Under the pieces are notes generated by a model. It was not told the origin of the DNA, searched no databases, and worked only from the letters and a program-made list of their open reading frames with translations. A stretch of DNA of 24,210 nt from CALXCT01 sp964422185 (lineage in GTDB: Bacteria > Bacillota > Clostridia > Oscillospirales > Oscillospiraceae), in NCBI GenBank assembly GCA_964422185.1, contig CAYRAG010000028.1:1-24210 (forward strand), given 5' to 3'. This document shows, piece after piece, positions 21,391 to 24,210 of this stretch. Position numbers and translations under genes: made by a program. Every line of letters starts with the position of its first letter. Position 1 is the stretch's first letter.

Positions 21391-22785
21391 ATGCAGCGCA
21401 CCACTGTCGCGGCTGTGTTCGCCGATCAGGAGGCTCTGAGCGGAGAAACCGTCACCGTCATGGGCTGGGCCCGGACCATCCGGGACATGAAAACCCTGGG
21501 GTTCATCGAGCTCAACGACGGCTCCTGCTTTAAAAACCTCCAGATTGTCATAGATGCCAATACCCTGGACAACTACCGGGAAATCGCGGGTCAGAATGTG
21601 GGCGCCGCCCTGATCGTCACCGGCCAGGTGGTGCTCACCCCGGAGGCCAGGCAGCCCCTGGAGATCCGGGCGCAGTCCGTCACGGTGGAGGGCGCCTCCA
21701 CCCCGGACTATCCCCTGCAGAAGAAGCGCCACAGCGTGGAGTTTCTGCGGACCATCCAGCATCTGCGGCCCCGGACGAATCTGTTCTCCGCCGTCTTCCG
21801 GGTGCGCTCCGTCACGGCGCACGCCATCCACTGCTTCTTCCAGGATCGCGGGTTTGTGTATGTCCACACGCCGATTATCACCGCCTCCGACTGCGAGGGC
21901 GCGGGCGAGATGTTCCAGGTGACGACCCTCGATCTGGAGCACCCGCCCAGAAACCCGGACGGCACGGTGGACTACACGAAAGATTTCTTCGGCAAGCGGA
22001 CCAATCTGACGGTGTCCGGCCAGCTCAACTGCGAGAACTTCGCCATGGCGTTCGGCAATGTGTACACTTTCGGCCCCACTTTCCGGGCGGAGAACTCCAA
22101 CACCGCCCGGCACGCGGCGGAGTTCTGGATGATCGAGCCGGAGATGGCTTTCGCCGACCTGGGCGACTACATGGACACCGCGGAGGACATGATCAAGTAC
22201 ATCATCCGCACGGTGCTGGAAAAGTGCCCGGATGAGATTAACTTCTTCAACTCCTTTGTGGACAAGGGTCTGAAAGAGCGCCTGGAGCAGGTGGCCTCCG
22301 CCCGGTTCGGCCGGCTGAGCTACACCGAGGCGGTGGAGATCCTGAAAAAGCACAACGACAAATTTGAGTATAAGGTGGAGTGGGGCTGCGACCTGCAGAC
22401 GGAGCACGAACGGTATCTCACGGAGCAGGTCTACCAGAAGCCCGTCTTCGTCACAGACTACCCCCGGGACATCAAGGCGTTCTATATGCGGCTGAACGAC
22501 GACGGGAAGACCGTGGCCGCCGCGGACTGCCTGGTGCCCGGCATCGGGGAGATCATCGGCGGATCCCAGCGTGAGGAGCGCCTGGAGGTTCTGGACGCAC
22601 GCATCCAGGAACTGGGCATGAACCCGGACGACTACTGGTGGTACCGGGATCTGCGCCGGTACGGCTCCTGCCGCCACGCGGGCTTCGGCCTCGGCTTCGA
22701 GCGCATGGTGATGTACCTCACCGGCGTCAACAACATCCGGGATGTGGAACTGCACCCGAGAACCGTGGGAAACGCGGAGTTCTGA
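21391..22785 (+). CDS. asnS: Asparaginyl-tRNA synthetase
   Basis: The 464-residue class II synthetase charges tRNA-Asn. The N-terminal anticodon-binding OB fold spans about 15-110 (VTVMGWARTIRDMKTLGFIEL). The catalytic core then shows EFLRTIQHLRPRT, motif 2 as TFRAENSNTARHAAEFWMIEPE and motif 3 as GFGLGFERMVMYLTG. The short insertion and YTEAVEILKKHNDKFEYKVEWG are typical of bacterial AsnS rather than AspS. Length is normal. The ATG at 21391 follows a GGGAG site at a longer-than-usual spacing of about 11 bases. Presence of asnS implies direct charging of tRNA-Asn, at least in part. Confidence 0.97.
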   Translation: MQRTTVAAVFADQEALSGETVTVMGWARTIRDMKTLGFIELNDGSCFKNLQIVIDANTLDNYREIAGQNVGAALIVTGQVVLTPEARQPLEIRAQSVTVEGASTPDYPLQKKRHSVEFLRTIQHLRPRTNLFSAVFRVRSVTAHAIHCFFQDRGFVYVHTPIITASDCEGAGEMFQVTTLDLEHPPRNPDGTVDYTKDFFGKRTNLTVSGQLNCENFAMAFGNVYTFGPTFRAENSNTARHAAEFWMIEPEMAFADLGDYMDTAEDMIKYIIRTVLEKCPDEINFFNSFVDKGLKERLEQVASARFGRLSYTEAVEILKKHNDKFEYKVEWGCDLQTEHERYLTEQVYQKPVFVTDYPRDIKAFYMRLNDDGKTVAAADCLVPGIGEIIGGSQREERLEVLDARIQELGMNPDDYWWYRDLRRYGSCRHAGFGLGFERMVMYLTGVNNIRDVELHPRTVGNAEF

Positions 22786-22827
22786 GCCCCGGAAGCTACG
22801 GGGCCGCAACCTGTCCGGATCAAAATA

Positions 22828-22871
22828 CAGTCCCCGGGCTCAATCGAGTCCGGGGACTGCTGTCTTTTTTT
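22828..22871. terminator. Bidirectional terminator between asnS and the LysR gene
   Basis: CAGTCCCCGG (22828-22837) pairs perfectly with CCGGGGACTG (22850-22859), with a small CTC/GAG pairing possible in the loop. On the plus strand a run of seven Ts follows after CTGTC. On the minus strand TATTTTG follows. Confidence 0.9.
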
Positions 22872-23784
22872 ATCCGATGGACAGATCGTCGTTCAGGCCG
22901 TTTTTTCCGTACAGATCCACCAGCATCTCCAGAAAGCGCATGGCGGCGGGATTGGTCATCTCCGTGCGCCACGCCACCACCTCGGTCCGCGCCGTGATCT
23001 CACTGACAATCGGGATGAACACGGTGTCCGGATACGCGTCCCACATGGAGTCCGGCAGGATGGCGAACCCCATGCCCGCGCTCACCTCCAGATCCACCGC
23101 CTCCGGGTTCTCGCACCGCCAGGTGCTGCTGGGCCTGAATTTGTTCTCCTGGAAGAACCGCTGCGCCGCTTTCGACAGCACGGGGCTGTCCGCCTCCGCC
23201 ACCGCGATGAACCTGTCCTGTTTCAGCTGGGACAGATCCAGCGTCTTCGTCTGCGCCAGGGGGTGATCCTTATGCACCACGAGACACAGGTACGCCTTGC
23301 GAACCCGGATGGTGCTGTACCCGCCGCCGGTGGGAACCTGGTCGTCAGACGCGAAGTGGAAGTCGTGGCGGGATTTCCGCATGGACAGGATCTGCTCCCG
23401 GGCGCTGGTGAACGAGATCTCCACCTGGGTGTCCGGGTGCAGGCGGTTAAACTCGGTGAGGCACTCCCGCATCACGGGCGTCATGCTGCGCGTGCCGGCG
23501 AGGGACAGACTGCCGTTCCGCCCCTCTTCATACTGGCGGATGCGGTAGGACGCCTTCTCCTCCAGCTCCACCATCTCCAGCGCCAGCGGCAGATACATCT
23601 GGCCGGCCGGCGTGATGATCACATTTCTCTTGGAGCGGATGAACAGTTTGCAGTTGAGCTCTTTCTCCAGCTCATTGATATGGTAGCTGATGGCGGCCTG
23701 CGTCAGCCCGTTGCGGCGCGCCGCCTCAGAAAAATTCAGCGTATGTGCGACGGAAATAAAGTACTTCAGGCGCTCAGTATCCAC
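22870..23784 (-). CDS. LysR family transcriptional regulator
   Basis: The 304-residue protein has the LysR layout: an N-terminal winged helix-turn-helix (residues 1-60, with LNFSEAARRNGLTQAAISYH as turn and recognition helix, and LFIRSKRNVIITPAG as the wing) and a periplasmic-binding-protein-like effector domain (about 90-295). The ligand cannot be inferred. The start is GTG at 23784, preceded by AAGGAGG six bases away. It is transcribed on its own from a clear promoter about 85 bases upstream, and converges on asnS. No divergent target gene is adjacent; the neighbour upstream is on the same strand, so its regulon is probably elsewhere, or it regulates itself. Confidence 0.92.
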   Translation of the reverse strand: MDTERLKYFISVAHTLNFSEAARRNGLTQAAISYHINELEKELNCKLFIRSKRNVIITPAGQMYLPLALEMVELEEKASYRIRQYEEGRNGSLSLAGTRSMTPVMRECLTEFNRLHPDTQVEISFTSAREQILSMRKSRHDFHFASDDQVPTGGGYSTIRVRKAYLCLVVHKDHPLAQTKTLDLSQLKQDRFIAVAEADSPVLSKAAQRFFQENKFRPSSTWRCENPEAVDLEVSAGMGFAILPDSMWDAYPDTVFIPIVSEITARTEVVAWRTEMTNPAAMRFLEMLVDLYGKNGLNDDLSIG

Positions 23785-23843
23785 GGCACCCTCCTTCTGT
23801 GCGTCTCCGCACGGATGATTTCAACCCGCGATGGATCACGGCG

Positions 23844-23862
23844 GTTCTTCCGGGGAAAGAAC
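23844..23862. promoter_or_regulatory. Inverted repeat at the LysR transcription start
   Basis: GTTCTT, seven bases, AAGAAC, lying just downstream of the -10 and over the predicted start point. LysR proteins often repress their own genes through such symmetric sites, so this may be an autoregulatory operator. A chance match cannot be excluded. Confidence 0.35.
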
Positions 23863-23868
23863 ACGATG

Positions 23869-23897
23869 ATTATAAATGATCCGGCGCGGTTGCGCAA
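23869..23897 (-). promoter_or_regulatory. Promoter of the LysR gene
   Basis: Minus strand TTGCGC (23897-23892), 17 bases, perfect TATAAT (23874-23869). The 289 bp between the LysR gene and the next gene otherwise hold only GC/AT-alternating sequence and a CCGGGTGCACCCGG palindrome at 24053-24066. Confidence 0.7.
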
Positions 23898-24073
23898 GCG
23901 ACTGGCGGAAAATGACAAATTTTTCCCGGAATCCCTGAAAAAGAAATATGGGTATTCCGGAACTATTCCAGCCGGTTATCCGTCTTTTCGCGGAGAACAT
24001 CCGGTTTTTCCGCACTTTCCGCCCCGATTTTGTCCGGCCGGGGATTTTCCGCCCGGGTGCACCCGGCGAAAGA

Positions 24074-24210
24074 TCAGGAGAGGGTGGGCAGCAGCTGCTC
24101 CCGCGCCGCGGCCAGTCCCTCCGCCAGGGCGTCCAGATCCTCCCGGGTCGTCCGGTGGGACAGGCTGATGCGCAGTGCGCCGTCCAGCCAGGGTTTCGGC
24201 AGCCCCAGGG
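24074..24210 (-). CDS. Probable cysteine desulfurase, C-terminal end (partial)
   Basis: Only the last 45 codons lie in the window, ending with TGA at 24074. The translation, beginning LGLPKPWLDGALRISLSHRT and continuing TREDLDALAEGLAAAREQLLPTLS, resembles the C-terminus of NifS/IscS-type cysteine desulfurases, where an R(I/F)SL motif and a (T)xEDxDxLxxxL helix end the small domain. These PLP enzymes take sulfur from cysteine for iron-sulfur clusters or thiolation. The catalytic lysine and cysteine are outside the window. Other fold type I aminotransferases with similar tails are possible. Confidence 0.6.
   Translation of the reverse strand, partial: LGLPKPWLDGALRISLSHRTTREDLDALAEGLAAAREQLLPTLS

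Noticed and set aside
24053..24066. CCGGGTGCACCCGG palindrome after the cysteine desulfurase gene
   Set aside because: No T-run follows on either strand, and short GC palindromes are frequent in this DNA, so I did not call it a terminator.

Overview
This 24.2 kb window is bacterial chromosomal DNA, GC-rich (roughly 60% or more by eye) with strong AGGAGG-type ribosome binding sites, several GTG starts, SigA-type promoters, a SAM-I riboswitch and compact co-directional operons. Together these suggest a high-GC member of the Clostridia (Firmicutes), perhaps an Oscillospiraceae-like gut anaerobe. That placement is inference from style and gene content. No rRNA or tRNA gene, insertion sequence or prophage gene was seen.

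Layout. (1) 1-920: a visibly AT-richer left edge with one CRISPR-repeat-like unit, an orphan minimal nucleotidyltransferase (MntA-like) and a 95-residue protein of unknown family. (2) 928-7534, minus strand: an oligopeptide ABC importer operon in the order permease-permease-ATPase-ATPase-binding protein, followed by a prolyl-aminopeptidase-like hydrolase. (3) 7535-8064: a 530 bp divergent control region with a strong promoter on each strand, a terminator-like leader hairpin, repeated CGGGAAAA boxes and a perfect dyad on the plus-strand -35. (4) 8065-13764, plus strand: acetamidase/formamidase, eutA, eutB, eutC and an M42 aminopeptidase. This is an ethanolamine ammonia-lyase set with no microcompartment genes and an EutC lacking the usual N-terminal extension. 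(5) 13785-19541: prfB without the programmed frameshift, an ahcY plus YheO-like regulator operon, a divergent rhomboid-like membrane protein with a C-terminal zinc-ribbon-like domain, and SAM-I-controlled metK. (6) 19551-22871: a ferredoxin-nitroreductase preceded by a coupled 24-codon ORF, a flavodoxin-like NADPH:FMN reductase, and asnS. (7) 22870-24210: a LysR regulator and the C-terminal end of a probable cysteine desulfurase.

The most interesting unit is the divergent pair in regions 2-4. One side imports and trims peptides. The other couples an amide hydrolase to cobalamin-dependent ethanolamine ammonia-lyase and a second aminopeptidase. A reasonable hypothesis is scavenging of amide- or peptide-linked ethanolamine in the cytosol, giving acetaldehyde and ammonia without a Eut microcompartment. 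The methyl-cycle genes ahcY and metK lie close together but are controlled separately, metK by the riboswitch and ahcY by its own short-leader promoter.
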